A stretch of 64,000 nucleotides of DNA from Amylolactobacillus amylophilus DSM 20533 = JCM 1125 (GTDB taxonomy: Bacteria > Bacillota > Bacilli > Lactobacillales > Lactobacillaceae): positions 992,001 to 1,056,000 of the forward strand of contig NZ_CP018888.1 in assembly GCF_001936335.1 (NCBI RefSeq), written 5' to 3'. Under the pieces are notes generated by a model that saw only the letters and a program-made list of their open reading frames with translations, did no database searches and had not been told where the DNA came from. Below, piece by piece: positions 45,583 through 55,503 of this stretch. Position 1 is the stretch's first letter. Each line of letters begins with the position of its first letter. The position numbers were made by a program, and so were the translations under genes.

Positions 45583-46239
45583 ATGGATTGGGCAGGAGCA
45601 TATTCGTGGATTAACATCCGTTATCTGTTACAGGGCCTTTTGACCACAATTGAGGTCTCTGTAATTGCAATTATTCTTAGTTTCATCCTTGGGGCAATTC
45701 TGGGAATAATCCGTTACACCAAAATCAAGTATGTCTCGGCGATCATCGGCTTTTTCATCGATATTATCCGAAATCTACCGTTGTTGCTGATTATTTTCTT
45801 CACCTATTTCGGCCTGCCAACATTTGGCATCAGGCTGGATATCATGCCGGCGGCAATCACCGCCTTGACCGTCTTTGAATCGGCGATGTGTTCGGAAATC
45901 TTCCGGTCAGGAATTAATGCTGTCGCAGTTGGTCAAATGGAGGCTGCCCGGGCAAACGGCATGACTTACGTTCAGGCAATGTACCATGTTGTCTTTCCCC
46001 AGGCACTCAAAATGATGATTCCACCACTACTGAGTCAATTTGTCTCACTCGTTAAGGATACTAGCCTGGCTACCATTATCGTGCTGCCAGACCTGTTGTA
46101 TCACGCGCAGAACGTCTACGGTCAGAACACGAACTACTTGATTCCGATTTTTGTTGCACTTGCCGGGATGTATTTCGTCGTTTGCTTCTCGTTGTCGTTA
46201 CTAGCGAAGTTCTTCGATAGAAGGTTACGAGGTGCATAA
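45583..46239 (+). CDS. Amino-acid ABC transporter permease
   Basis: 218 residues, same family as its neighbour. The EAA loop is MEAARANGMTYVQAMYHVVF, then PQALKMMIPPLLSQFVSLVK. The two form the heterodimeric channel. GGAGG precedes the ATG. Last gene of the operon. Confidence 0.92.
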   Translation: MDWAGAYSWINIRYLLQGLLTTIEVSVIAIILSFILGAILGIIRYTKIKYVSAIIGFFIDIIRNLPLLLIIFFTYFGLPTFGIRLDIMPAAITALTVFESAMCSEIFRSGINAVAVGQMEAARANGMTYVQAMYHVVFPQALKMMIPPLLSQFVSLVKDTSLATIIVLPDLLYHAQNVYGQNTNYLIPIFVALAGMYFVVCFSLSLLAKFFDRRLRGA

Positions 46240-46255
46240 GCGCACATAATTGCCA

Positions 46256-46306
46256 AAAAAGCTCACTTGAATCAACTAATTCTAGTTAATTCCAAGTGAG
46301 CTTTTT
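46256..46306. terminator. Bidirectional terminator
   Basis: AAAAAGCTCACTTG / CAAGTGAGCTTTTT, 14 bp perfect, with an inner AACTA/TAGTT hairpin. Confidence 0.9.
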
Positions 46307-46335
46307 GTTTGCAAACGATTTGTTTAGATTCGCCG

Positions 46336-47655
46336 TTATTCCTGCACATTCACCGTGAAGGACTCCAAGCGCTTCTGGTCGGTTGGACTTAGTCTGGCTT
46401 CGACGGTCACCCCGTCTGAGGTGTAGTCTTCAGTCAGTATTTCAGCCTTTGCATGGAGGTAAGCTAGGTCTTTACCGGCCGTTAGGGGAAGTCTCAGCGT
46501 GCGGACTTGATAATCGGCAAAGAGTTTTTTCGTAATCAGCTGACTAAGTAGCTGCATTGACTGCTCGTCTTTTGCAGAATAGAAGAGGTCGTCGCCGTCC
46601 ATGCTGGGGTATTCCCTAACGGTTTCATCAGCCTTGTTGTATGCAATGATCGTGGGCGTCTCTAAGACACCTAACTCCTTTAGAACGGCGTTAGTGGTTT
46701 CAACCATCTCCTTGTGATTCTCATCTGAGACGTCAACAACGTGAATGAGTAAGTCTGCATCTCGAACCTCTTGTAGTGTGGCCTTAAACGACTCCACGAG
46801 TTTGTGTGGTAACTTACTGATGAAACCGACGGTATCGCTGAGAAGAAATGAGAAGTTACTTGCGAGGTCGATGCGTCTTACACTTGTATCAAGTGTGGCG
46901 AAGAGCATGTCTTTCTCGAAAACCTGTTTCTTGGCTTTCTTCTCATGGTCTTCACCCTGTCCGAATAGTTGTAGCAAGCTATTCATCGTCGTTGACTTGC
47001 CGGCGTTCGTGTAACCAACCAAGGCGACTTGCGGCAGTGCACTCTCGTTTCTTTCTTTTCTTCTGGTGGCCTCACTTCTACTGATTTCCTGCAATTCTTC
47101 CTTGATCATGGCAATCTGTTTGCCAAGTGTTCGCCGGTTTAATTCGAGTTTAGTCTCACCAGAACCACGGTTAGCGAGTCCGCCACCACCTGAACCACCG
47201 GTTCCCGAACCCCGCTGTTGGTCTAGGCCACTATTCTCTGCGGTGTGCAGCCGCGGTAATTCGTACTGTAACCTGGCCAGTGCTACCTGAAGTTTGGCCT
47301 GCTTGGTCTTTGCGCGATTGGAGAAAATCTCGAGGATTAGCTCCGTCCGATCAACGACGTGAAGCTTTGTTTCCCGCTCCAGGTTTCTGATCTGGGTGGG
47401 ACTTAGTTCATCGTTTAGAACAAGGTGGGTGGCGCCACTCTCTTGTGCGAGTGTGCCAATTTCGGCTACTTTGCCGCTCCCAAAGTAGGTAGCTGCCACA
47501 AGTCGTTCCAAGTTCTGATCGACCCGACCGACAACTTCCATGTTATTGGCTGCGCTCAACTGGGCGAGCTCCCGCATGTAGTAGTCGAAGTTTGGTTCCC
47601 CTTTGTTCACACCGCCGATAATCACTTTTGTTTGTGATATTTTATTGTCTATCAA
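46336..47655 (-). CDS. hflX: Ribosome-associated GTPase HflX
   Basis: 439 residues. An N-terminal HflX domain, then a glycine-rich turn (residues ~150-170, GSGTGGSGGGGLANRGSGET), a coiled linker and a G domain with VALVGYTNAGKSTTMNSL (G1), LFATLDTSVRRID, DTVGFISKLPHKLVESFKAT (G3) and AYNKAD (G4). It splits stalled ribosomes, and HflX homologues can confer macrolide/lincosamide tolerance. A leader peptide and terminator lie just upstream, which suggests translation-sensing control. Confidence 0.95.
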   Translation of the reverse strand: MIDNKISQTKVIIGGVNKGEPNFDYYMRELAQLSAANNMEVVGRVDQNLERLVAATYFGSGKVAEIGTLAQESGATHLVLNDELSPTQIRNLERETKLHVVDRTELILEIFSNRAKTKQAKLQVALARLQYELPRLHTAENSGLDQQRGSGTGGSGGGGLANRGSGETKLELNRRTLGKQIAMIKEELQEISRSEATRRKERNESALPQVALVGYTNAGKSTTMNSLLQLFGQGEDHEKKAKKQVFEKDMLFATLDTSVRRIDLASNFSFLLSDTVGFISKLPHKLVESFKATLQEVRDADLLIHVVDVSDENHKEMVETTNAVLKELGVLETPTIIAYNKADETVREYPSMDGDDLFYSAKDEQSMQLLSQLITKKLFADYQVRTLRLPLTAGKDLAYLHAKAEILTEDYTSDGVTVEARLSPTDQKRLESFTVNVQE

Positions 47656-47699
47656 ATATTTGACCTTTCTGTCTTCAAAAGAGGATTGTTTTTCGGCGC

Positions 47700-47725
47700 A
47701 AAAAAAGCCGGAGTGATCCGGCTTT
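47700..47725 (-). terminator. Intrinsic terminator in the hflX leader
   Basis: GCCGGA-TCAC-TCCGGC stem followed on the minus strand by seven T, between the leader peptide and hflX. Upstream AGTGAT can pair with ATCACT in the loop region, so an alternative fold is possible. Confidence 0.8.
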
Positions 47726-47782
47726 CAGCACTAATTGACGACAGTGAAACAGTCGCTAACTTGATCAATCCTCATCACTAAT

Positions 47783-47833
47783 TCAATTTTCATTGTCATT
47801 GTTTGGTACAATTACGAAATTTAAAATACGCAT
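47783..47833 (-). CDS. Leader peptide of the hflX attenuator, 16 aa
   Basis: AAGGAGA followed by ATG CGT ... reads MRILNFVIVPNNDNEN and stop. The strong ribosome-binding site, very short length and position between a promoter and a terminator ahead of hflX are typical of antibiotic-sensing attenuators. Ribosomes stalled on it would favour antitermination. Pausing residues are unproven. Confidence 0.6.
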   Translation of the reverse strand: MRILNFVIVPNNDNEN

Positions 47834-47863
47834 GATTGGATTCTCCTTCAATAAGATAATCTG

Positions 47864-47893
47864 AGTATACCACAGATTGAAAGTGACTGTCAC
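47864..47893 (-). promoter_or_regulatory. Promoter of the hflX leader transcript
   Basis: Minus-strand GTGACA (47888-47893) and TATACT (47864-47869) with 18 bp spacing and a TGG before the -10. Confidence 0.65.
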
Positions 47894-47924
47894 TTATGGC
47901 GTTCAATTTGGTCATGGGCATTGC

Positions 47925-49005
47925 TTAATGTAGTCTGGCAATAGGTGTTTGTTCCTTAGCCTTTTGCCGTTGGTGTGCGGCGATTAGAGGCAAGATAGCG
48001 CCGATACCTAACATGATTAATGGTTCGACTAAATTCAGAGTAATGACGTGCCAGTAAGCTTTAGAGCCAAACTGCTCGTCGACTTGGAAGATGGAGCCCG
48101 TTGCCGCCGTAAAGGTCAGGATGAGACACCACCAGCCGACGACAAGGGCCCACTTGCGATTCTTGGTTCTTGCGCACCCAGACTTACGATGTAAAGAGGA
48201 AGCACGTTGCAAAGGGTGAGACAATTCCGTTCAGGTTTAATAGTTGGTTGAAGATGGAGTTCATGTTCGGAAGCGTTGCGCTCAGCACCATAATTACCAT
48301 ACAAATTCCGGTCGTGAGCCAGTAACCATTAATAGGCAGGCCACGATCATCTAGTTTGGTAAGTTGCTGCGGCAGATATTTTTTGGCGGTATCCGAGAGG
48401 AACATTCTGGTGCCGGCATCGATTAGGACCGCTAGCTGTGCCATCATGTAGATGGCCTGTGTGATGGCGAAGGCGTACAGGAAGAAGTTCCCCATGCTAA
48501 ACTCATTTCCCATGTATTGGAATGCATAATATGAGCCGTTCATCTTCAAACCGTTTGGGAGATGGTGTGCATTAAAGAAGATTCCAAGGGAGAATGAACC
48601 TAGTACGGTCAGGAAGCCAGTCATAATGGCGAGCATCCAAATTGCTTTTGGAAAATCTCTTGGCCCGTTTTTCATCTCGGTCACGTAAGGCGCAATGTAC
48701 TCGGAACCGTTCATGGCGAAGATAAACAGACCGAGCGTTGTCAGGTAAGTGAGATTAAAGTTTGGAATCATTGACTTCCAGGTAAAGGGCTCGGTGTGGG
48801 GCATGTTGCCCTGACCAAGGTAGGTGCCCGACCATCATTTCGTACGGAATCACGAATAAGAATAGCATCAGAATCCAGGTGGTAATGGTCCCGAGGCCCT
48901 GATTCTGAAAGTTGTAGATGATGTCTTCAAAGCCGATGACTGTGACAAAGTCCATCAAGGCAATGACGGGCCAACTAATGTATTTTTTTGTTCAAGATCT
49001 TGCAT
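47925..49005 (-). pseudogene. Amino-acid permease (APC family), multiply damaged
   Basis: Fragments in different frames: MQDLEQKNTLVG at the start, then FVTVIGFEDIIYNFQNQGLG then TITTWILMLFLFVIPYEMMV, then SMIPNFNLTYLTTLGLFIFA then MNGSEYIAPYVTEMKNGP, and a C-terminal membrane part ending at 47925. The first several membrane helices are missing, and at least two frameshifts separate the rest. It would have been an antiporter-like amino-acid permease; it cannot be functional. Confidence 0.8.
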
Positions 49006-49194
49006 AGTTTTTCCCCTTTACTTTGTTTCATTCATACATATATTTAGACACAATTGACTATTATAATTATTTAGCGGGTTAAATTAAAGTTTTGTTTCAG
49101 AGAAACTTACAATTTTGTTAGTAGAAAGTAAGGTCAAACGCAGTAAATTTATCCGATTATTCGCTAAGATATGTTCTATCGGAGGAATAAAACT

Positions 49195-49953
49195 ATGCAA
49201 AATATGAATGTCGTCGATGTAAAAGGTCTCGGCAAAATCTATGGGAAAAAAAATGAGAAGCAGTACCAAGCGCTAAACGATGTCAACTTCTCTGTGAAGA
49301 ATGGCGAGTTCGTCGGAATCATGGGGGCTTCGGGCTCTGGTAAGACGACGCTCCTGAATATTCTGTCTACACTTGATCAGCCAACTTTTGGTAGTGTGAC
49401 CATCAATAAGCAGGATATTACGAAGTTATCGAAGGACAAATTGGCAGATTTCCGGGGCCAGGAGATTGGCTTTATCTTCCAAGACTTCAACCTGTTAGAG
49501 AACTTGACGAACAGCGAGAATATCGCGTTGCCACTCTCGCTTCAGGGTGTGAATAGTAAGAAAATTGATGCGGCTGTCCAAAAGATTGCCACCCGTTTGG
49601 GCATTGCTGCGATCCTCGATAAGTATCCTGCGGAAATTTCCGGTGGGCAGAAGCAACGTGTTGCCGCAGCCCGCGCTTTGGTGCACGAGCCTGCAATCCT
49701 ATTCGGTGACGAGCCAACGGGAGCGTTAGATTCGAAGAGTGCAAAGGAGTTACTAGACACGATGGAGGACATCAATACGAACGATCAAGTGTCGATCTTA
49801 CTCGTGACCCATGATTCGTTCTCGGCTAGCTATGCACAACGAATTCTCTTTATCAAGGACGGTAAAATTGGGCAGGAATTGGTGCGTGGCACGAAGACCC
49901 GGCATGAATTTCACCAGGAGATTATTGATAACTTAGGGACATACGGACAGTAG
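49195..49953 (+). CDS. Bce-type ABC transporter, ATP-binding protein
   Basis: 252 residues from ATG 49195, chosen for CGGAGGA upstream. Walker A IMGASGSGKTTLLNILSTLD, signature ISGGQKQRVAAARAL, Walker B ILFGDEPTGALDSKSAK. It belongs to the MacB/BceA group that removes peptide antibiotics such as bacitracin from the membrane. Followed after 10 bp by its permease. No sensor kinase is adjacent. Confidence 0.9.
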   Translation: MQNMNVVDVKGLGKIYGKKNEKQYQALNDVNFSVKNGEFVGIMGASGSGKTTLLNILSTLDQPTFGSVTINKQDITKLSKDKLADFRGQEIGFIFQDFNLLENLTNSENIALPLSLQGVNSKKIDAAVQKIATRLGIAAILDKYPAEISGGQKQRVAAARALVHEPAILFGDEPTGALDSKSAKELLDTMEDINTNDQVSILLVTHDSFSASYAQRILFIKDGKIGQELVRGTKTRHEFHQEIIDNLGTYGQ

Positions 49954-49963
49954 GAGGAGAGTC

Positions 49964-51778
49964 ATGTTATTTAAATTAGCATTATCAGGCGCCAAAAGCC
50001 GGCTCAAAGACTACGTTGTTTTGTTCTCGGGACTCACAATCTCCAGTGCGATTTTCTACATGTTCTTGAGCCTGGCGCTGAACAATAAATTCTTGTCGAA
50101 CAACTCGATGCTGAGCTCTGGCAATACAACGTTTGTCTTTGCCTTCGGTGTCGTCTTGCTCGCAATTATCACCTTGGTCTACATCGTTTATGCGAATAGC
50201 TTCTTGCTCAGTATGCGGCAACGGGACTACGGTATGTTCCTCATGCTGGGGGCCAAAACCGGTAAGATTGGCACGCTAATCTTCCTCGAGACGATGTTGA
50301 TGGGCACAATTGCGACCATCATTGGTGTTCTCCTCGGCGTCGGGCTGACGCAGGTGGTATCAGGCCTCCTCATTAGTCAGCTCGATCTGACATTGCCGGG
50401 TTTTGTCGGCCTGTACATTCCCGCGGTGATTGCCACGATTTTGTTCTTCGTGGTCTTGTTCTTCATCGCCGCACTCTTTAACAGAAGAAACTTAGTCAAG
50501 ACACCTGTTCTGGAATTGTTGCACGGACAGAATAAACCCGTTAAATACCGGAAGAATAGCTTCCGAATTACGGTTCAGGCTGTGCTTGGTGTCATATCGC
50601 TCGCGGTCGGTTACTGGTCCATGGCGAATGTCCAGAACTTAGTTCTGATGTCAATTCCCATCGCACTGGTGACGATTGTGCTCGGATCATACCTCGTCTT
50701 CAACTCGTTATTCATCGCGGTTATCAACCTAATCAGAAAGAATCACCGCGTCCTTTATCGGGGATTACGGAGCTTCACACTGAACCAATTACGCTTTAGA
50801 ATCACTGATTACACCAGGATTTTATCTGTAATTTCTATTCTGTTCGCCTTAGCTCTTGGAGCCATCACAGTCGGTCTTGGGTTCGACCGGATGGCAGAGC
50901 AGATGGCTAATTCGCGTTACTTTGATGCGCAAATTTTTACAAACGACAAAGCGGTCAAGGATGAGCTGAAGGACGTTGCCGTCAAGTCGACCACCACGTA
51001 CCACTACAAGGAGGACGCCCAGAACGTTTATTTGAACAAGTCCGAGTTTGAACGCCAACCGTTGAAGTATATGAAGGGCATCTACAATCCCAAAAATAAC
51101 AGCTTTAAAACGCAACTGAGCACGTATAGCGTGGCGCAACTGGAAGATGCAGATGGGGCCGCCCACTATGAGTTAACTGGCATCATCCCAAATTACGGCG
51201 GTAAGAAGTACGTCTTCCTCACTGATGCTGCTTATAGCAGTGAGAGTGCACAAGAACAGCGGGTTCAGCTTTTAAAAGTGGTGAACTTCCAAAAAGATGT
51301 CAAGCAATTGACGAAGATCCAAACGCTGCAAGTTGCGGCCAATCCCAAGTTAAAGGATATTTCACAAAATACCAAGCCCATAACGTATCAGGCGATGCAT
51401 CAGGTGTTTTCGGGCTTTGAATTCATGGGCTTCTTCCTTGGAATTGCCTTTCTCACGATGTTGGCAAGTACTTTGATGTTTAAGATATTGAGTGGTGCTC
51501 AAAGCGACGTTGCACGCTACGAGATGCTCAGCAAGATTGGTGTGAAAGAACGTGTGTTGAAGAATTCGATTACGAAGGAAATTGCGGTCTTGTTCGCACT
51601 CCCAGGAATACTCGGAATTGTCCACGTCTTGTTTGGCCTTCAATTCTTCAAGGCATTCCTGCTTACACCTTACCAGGGAATCTGGCTGCCATTTACGATC
51701 TTTATCGCCCTCTACGGCATCTATTATCTCTTGACAACATACCTGTATCGGTCCATTGTCTTGAAGAAGACAGTTTAA
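49964..51778 (+). CDS. Bce-type ABC transporter permease (FtsX-like)
   Basis: 604 residues with about ten predicted membrane segments. The FtsX-like domain near residues 60-180 contains RQRDYGMFLMLGAKTGKIGT, a large extracytoplasmic loop (~310-470) fits BceB, and a second FtsX-like domain ends the protein. Works with the preceding ATPase. Confidence 0.88.
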   Translation: MLFKLALSGAKSRLKDYVVLFSGLTISSAIFYMFLSLALNNKFLSNNSMLSSGNTTFVFAFGVVLLAIITLVYIVYANSFLLSMRQRDYGMFLMLGAKTGKIGTLIFLETMLMGTIATIIGVLLGVGLTQVVSGLLISQLDLTLPGFVGLYIPAVIATILFFVVLFFIAALFNRRNLVKTPVLELLHGQNKPVKYRKNSFRITVQAVLGVISLAVGYWSMANVQNLVLMSIPIALVTIVLGSYLVFNSLFIAVINLIRKNHRVLYRGLRSFTLNQLRFRITDYTRILSVISILFALALGAITVGLGFDRMAEQMANSRYFDAQIFTNDKAVKDELKDVAVKSTTTYHYKEDAQNVYLNKSEFERQPLKYMKGIYNPKNNSFKTQLSTYSVAQLEDADGAAHYELTGIIPNYGGKKYVFLTDAAYSSESAQEQRVQLLKVVNFQKDVKQLTKIQTLQVAANPKLKDISQNTKPITYQAMHQVFSGFEFMGFFLGIAFLTMLASTLMFKILSGAQSDVARYEMLSKIGVKERVLKNSITKEIAVLFALPGILGIVHVLFGLQFFKAFLLTPYQGIWLPFTIFIALYGIYYLLTTYLYRSIVLKKTV

Positions 51779-51793
51779 GGAGGAACACAAACA

Positions 51794-51895
51794 ATGATGG
51801 AGACTGGATTAACCATTTTTATCGTGGGCTCTTGCTGCTTGTTGTCGGACTCGTGATCGTCGTGCTTGCCGGCAAGGCGCGTGGCCAATTCTAGT
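51794..51895 (+). pseudogene. Possible frameshifted small membrane protein
   Basis: After GGAGG at 51779-51783, ATG 51794 opens only 20 codons. In another frame the same bases read DWINHFYRGLLLLVVGLVIV then VLAGKARGQF and stop, a plausible single-span membrane peptide without its own start codon. It may be a small gene broken by a frameshift, or chance. Confidence 0.3.
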
Positions 51896-51906
51896 TTGCT
51901 TTCCCA

Positions 51907-51955
51907 GAAAAAAATAAGCAGCGGTGTCCGTGAATGGACCCGTTGCTTATTTAAT
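51907..51955. terminator. Bidirectional terminator
   Basis: AAATAAGCA-G-CGG-T-GTCC pairs with GGAC-C-CG-T-TGCTTATTT, between converging genes. Confidence 0.85.
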
Positions 51956-51961
51956 TGGTGC

Positions 51962-52618
51962 TCAGAGCGTAAGTTTGTTGAAGCTGACGAGCTTAAATTT
52001 GTCGTGTGCTAGTTCCAGAATCGAGATGCTGGAATTTCTGGCTCCGCGAGCGAGCGCGAACTCGCCTGGCTGACTGAATCGTTCTGCAATACTCGAGATG
52101 GTGTTACTATGCGTTACCAATAATACGTTCTCGACGGAATCGGGAAGTGCCTTGATTAGTTCCAGTCCTTGATCAACCCTGGCCCAGTATTCTGCGGCGT
52201 TCTCAGCGTCATGGAATGGATCTGCTTCCTTCATGAAGTCCTTGGCTACGTCATAGTTGTTCTGGTTAATTATCTCTGCCTTATTCTTGAAACCGTGGGG
52301 CATTCCTGCAAGGAACCAGGCTTCCGGGCTTCCCATGCCTTCGAAGTAGCCGTAGAAGGCCTCCCGAAAGTGGGGTGACTCAACTAGTTCCAGTGTAGCC
52401 GCGTTTTTGTTCGCCTGGAGAATTATTTTAGCCGTGTCGCTTGCTCGCTTCAGATCAGATGAGAATGCCGCACCAAAGTCGACGTCCCGCAAAACCTGAG
52501 CTACCTCCTGCGCACCAGCTAGGCCGTCTTTCGTTAGTGGTGAATCGCACCAGCCCTGCATTTTATCGTACTTGTTCAGAAAAGTTCTGCCGTGTCTAAT
52601 AATATAAATTTTCTTCAT
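51962..52618 (-). CDS. Histidine phosphatase (phosphoglycerate mutase-like)
   Basis: 218 residues. The catalytic RHG motif is IYIIRHGRTFLNKYDKMQGW; SSDLKRASDTAKII and VLLVTHSNTISSIA carry the second arginine and histidine. It dephosphorylates small molecules; the substrate is unknown. Monocistronic. Confidence 0.9.
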   Translation of the reverse strand: MKKIYIIRHGRTFLNKYDKMQGWCDSPLTKDGLAGAQEVAQVLRDVDFGAAFSSDLKRASDTAKIILQANKNAATLELVESPHFREAFYGYFEGMGSPEAWFLAGMPHGFKNKAEIINQNNYDVAKDFMKEADPFHDAENAAEYWARVDQGLELIKALPDSVENVLLVTHSNTISSIAERFSQPGEFALARGARNSSISILELAHDKFKLVSFNKLTL

Positions 52619-52710
52619 TTGGACTACTCCTTTATGATTGCCTCATTTTCTATGATAAAGTAAAGGTAGCAATTTATAAAGAATTATAGCGAATAAAGAG
52701 GGAACATCTG

Positions 52711-52878
52711 ATGAACAATCGTAGTACAATCTTGGGATTATTTACTTTGGCTGGCCTGATTCTCGGTTGGTTCTTGCACCAGATTATGGTCTGGACTTTC
52801 GTCGGGATGGCAATGGGCTATGTGGTCACTTATTGGATTCCATATTTGGTCCAGCGGAGACGCCAGAATAGAAAGTAA
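52711..52878 (+). CDS. Small membrane protein, 55 aa
   Basis: ATG 52711 with GAGGGAA upstream. The product has two membrane segments (ILGLFTLAGLILGWFLHQIM, VWTFVGMAMGYVVTYWI) and a basic tail, RRRQNRK. Not recognised. It is followed by a terminator, so it is an independent unit. Confidence 0.65.
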   Translation: MNNRSTILGLFTLAGLILGWFLHQIMVWTFVGMAMGYVVTYWIPYLVQRRRQNRK

Positions 52879-52912
52879 TATCAACATTAAAAATTGCGCT
52901 TTGTACCTCACG

Positions 52913-52953
52913 TGTGTTAGACTATTAGTCCGACTTTTCGTGAGGTTTTTTTG
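52913..52953 (+). terminator. Terminator after the small membrane protein
   Basis: CCTCACG ... CGTGAGG with a long loop, followed by seven T. Confidence 0.65.
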
Positions 52954-53023
52954 TGATTAAATTTTGATTAAAAGGTGTAGGTGTGGTATTATATTATGTA
53001 ACTTTTTAGGATGGAGTGAGTGA

Positions 53024-55333
53024 ATGGACAAACATGAGTTAGTGAATCAAGCCGCTGAGCAAGCACGTCTCGACCATGTCTTGGCTGAAATAACGCAACA
53101 AAAATCCAAGTTGTCTGGCGACATCGCCCGGGTGAAATCAGAGGAGAAGCATCTGAATGAGCACTTCTATGATGACGTCCGGTTGAACTATGGGGATGCA
53201 TCTGCCACGATGGAGACGGCGCTCTCAATCAGGCAACAGCAACAACTGCTCCAAGAACGGAATAATACATGGCAACACTCAACTCACGAATTGGCCACCC
53301 TGCAGCGCTTAGAACAAAAGCCCTATTTTGCACGCGTGGACTTTCATGAGCAGGGTGAACCAAAGGCCGAAACCATCTACATCGGTCTGGGCTCGCTGAG
53401 TGACCGTGATGATAATTTCCTCATTTATGATTGGCGAGCACCCATTTCGTCAATCTATTATGACGGTAAGCTGGGTGAGGTAACTTATGAATCACCTGAT
53501 GGCCCTCAGAAGGTCGACCTGACCCTAAAGCGTCAATTCATCATTGAACAGGGTAAAATCAAGGCAATGTTTGATACCCAGGAAACCATTGGTGATCAGA
53601 TGCTCCTTGAGGTGTTGAACGAGAAGTCATCGACGCAGATGAAGTCCATCGTGACCACTATTCAAAGGGAGCAGAACAAGATTATTCGGGACACCAAGTC
53701 CGACCTGCTTTTTGTTCAAGGTGCAGCTGGCTCAGGTAAAACCAGTGCAATCTTGCAGCGGATAGCCTATTTGCTCTACCGCTACCGTGGTAATTTAACC
53801 AGTGACCAGGTAATCATGTTTAGTCCGAACCAATTATTTAACGACTACATCGAGAATGTCCTACCGGAGCTCGGTGAACAGAACATGGTCCAGATGACAT
53901 ACTGGCAATTCCTCTCCAGAAGAATTCCTGGCTTGTCTGTTCAGAATCTGTTTCAGCAGTTTGAAGAGACCCAGACGAATCAACAGTCTAACCTTGAAAA
54001 GCTGAAAAATGACGTGCTCTTTTTCAGAGCGACTAAGCGATATGCTAGTCACCTGGAGAAAGCGGGTGTGCAGTTCAAGGACATCTTCTTCAAGAACCAG
54101 ACTGAGCCCTATTTCAGCAAGGAACAGATTAAGGAAATTTACTACAGCTTTAACGAGAACTACCATTTGCGTAATCGGATTGAGTCAACGAAGGAAGCTC
54201 TGCTGAAGTTATTGAACCAACGAGTTGACGCGGAGACGCGCAAACCCTGGGTACAAGACTTGATTGAGCACATGAGTGCAGAGGAATTGCGCGAGCTCTA
54301 CGACCGGCCCGACCAAGAGTTTGAATCCAGTGCGAAGGAGACAGGCTTTCTCGCCCGCAAAATTGTTTTGCAGCAATTAAAGACAGTTAGTCGGAAGATT
54401 CATCACAACCAATTCCTGAATATTCGTGGTCAATACGTGCATTTCCTAAAGCGTGTGCCGCAATTGATTGAGTTGAGCGAATTTGGTTTAACCGAGACTG
54501 ATTGGGCGGATTCTATTGAGCAGCTGAAGAATGACTTCAGGCAGCGCCAGGTGAAGATGGCTGACGCGTCCGCTTACCTCTACCTGTATGATTTGGTTAC
54601 GGGACGCCGCGGAGAAACTTCGATGCGTTACGTCTTTATCGATGAGATTCAGGATTACACGCCGTTCCAATTGGCCTACCTCAAGTATAATTTTCCACGC
54701 GCCAAGTTCACCATGCTGGGTGATTTGAATCAGGCAATTCTGATCAAAGAGGATAGCAGCTCGCTTCTGAGTGAAATATCAGGCTTGTTTGACGAAGAGA
54801 AGACGAAAGTTGTGCAACTAACGACCTCTTACCGTTCCACGGCACAGGTGACGAATTACACGAAGGAAATTCTGAGTTCCGGGCAGCAGATTGAAGCGTT
54901 TGACCGAGTGGGACCATTGCCGGTTGTTTACGGGCGTAAAAACGTGACAGAGCTGATCCAGGTCGTCGCAACAATGCTGCAAAAGCCGGAGAACGAAAAG
55001 GTGGCCACAGCCATAATCACGAAGACGCTGGAAGAAGCACAACAGGTATTTGAACTGTTGAAAGCAAATGGGCTCAAAACGACTTTGATTGGGTCCCAGA
55101 ATCAGCGACTCGTTCCCGGAGCCATCGTGGTGCCGGCATACTTGGCCAAAGGATTGGAATTCGATGCGGTCATCATGTGGGATGCCTCGAGCAAGAATTA
55201 TCAAGGTGACTTTGAACGCCAACTGGTCTACACGATTGCCTCACGGGCAATGCACACGTTGACCATTTTGTATCAGGGAGAATTTAGTCCGCTACTCGCG
55301 CACATCTCACCCGATTTATATGAAGTTCGCTAG
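53024..55333 (+). CDS. helD: HelD-like UvrD-family helicase
   Basis: 769 residues. An N-terminal antiparallel coiled coil (~1-100), then a split superfamily 1 helicase: Walker A FVQGAAGSGKTSAILQRIAY (~230), DEIQDYTPFQ (motif II), GDLNQAI (motif III), TTSYRSTAQV (motif IV), and AYLAKGLEFDAVI near the C-terminus. HelD pries stalled or inactive RNA polymerase from nucleic acid and recycles it. Full length. Confidence 0.9.
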   Translation: MDKHELVNQAAEQARLDHVLAEITQQKSKLSGDIARVKSEEKHLNEHFYDDVRLNYGDASATMETALSIRQQQQLLQERNNTWQHSTHELATLQRLEQKPYFARVDFHEQGEPKAETIYIGLGSLSDRDDNFLIYDWRAPISSIYYDGKLGEVTYESPDGPQKVDLTLKRQFIIEQGKIKAMFDTQETIGDQMLLEVLNEKSSTQMKSIVTTIQREQNKIIRDTKSDLLFVQGAAGSGKTSAILQRIAYLLYRYRGNLTSDQVIMFSPNQLFNDYIENVLPELGEQNMVQMTYWQFLSRRIPGLSVQNLFQQFEETQTNQQSNLEKLKNDVLFFRATKRYASHLEKAGVQFKDIFFKNQTEPYFSKEQIKEIYYSFNENYHLRNRIESTKEALLKLLNQRVDAETRKPWVQDLIEHMSAEELRELYDRPDQEFESSAKETGFLARKIVLQQLKTVSRKIHHNQFLNIRGQYVHFLKRVPQLIELSEFGLTETDWADSIEQLKNDFRQRQVKMADASAYLYLYDLVTGRRGETSMRYVFIDEIQDYTPFQLAYLKYNFPRAKFTMLGDLNQAILIKEDSSSLLSEISGLFDEEKTKVVQLTTSYRSTAQVTNYTKEILSSGQQIEAFDRVGPLPVVYGRKNVTELIQVVATMLQKPENEKVATAIITKTLEEAQQVFELLKANGLKTTLIGSQNQRLVPGAIVVPAYLAKGLEFDAVIMWDASSKNYQGDFERQLVYTIASRAMHTLTILYQGEFSPLLAHISPDLYEVR

Positions 55334-55346
55334 TGGAATATTTGAG

Positions 55347-55378
55347 CCTCCAGAAAACTGGAGGCTCTTTTTTATATT
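55347..55378 (+). terminator. Terminator of helD
   Basis: GAGCCTCCAG-AAAA-CTGGAGGCTC stem with six T. Confidence 0.9.
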
Positions 55379-55429
55379 GTTTTGGAATATTTTCCCAAGA
55401 AAATATGTAAAAAAGTTCACAGAAAGCTC

Positions 55430-55458
55430 TTGTTTTTATCTCTGAAAGCCCTTACAAT
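55430..55458 (+). promoter_or_regulatory. Promoter of the FMN reductase pair
   Basis: TTGTTT (55430-55435) and TACAAT (55453-55458), spacing 17, followed by AAAGGAGA and the ATG at 55504. Confidence 0.6.
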
Positions 55459-55503
55459 AAATTGTGAAAGATGTAGCAAATAATGTTCAAAGGAGATTTT
55501 CAG

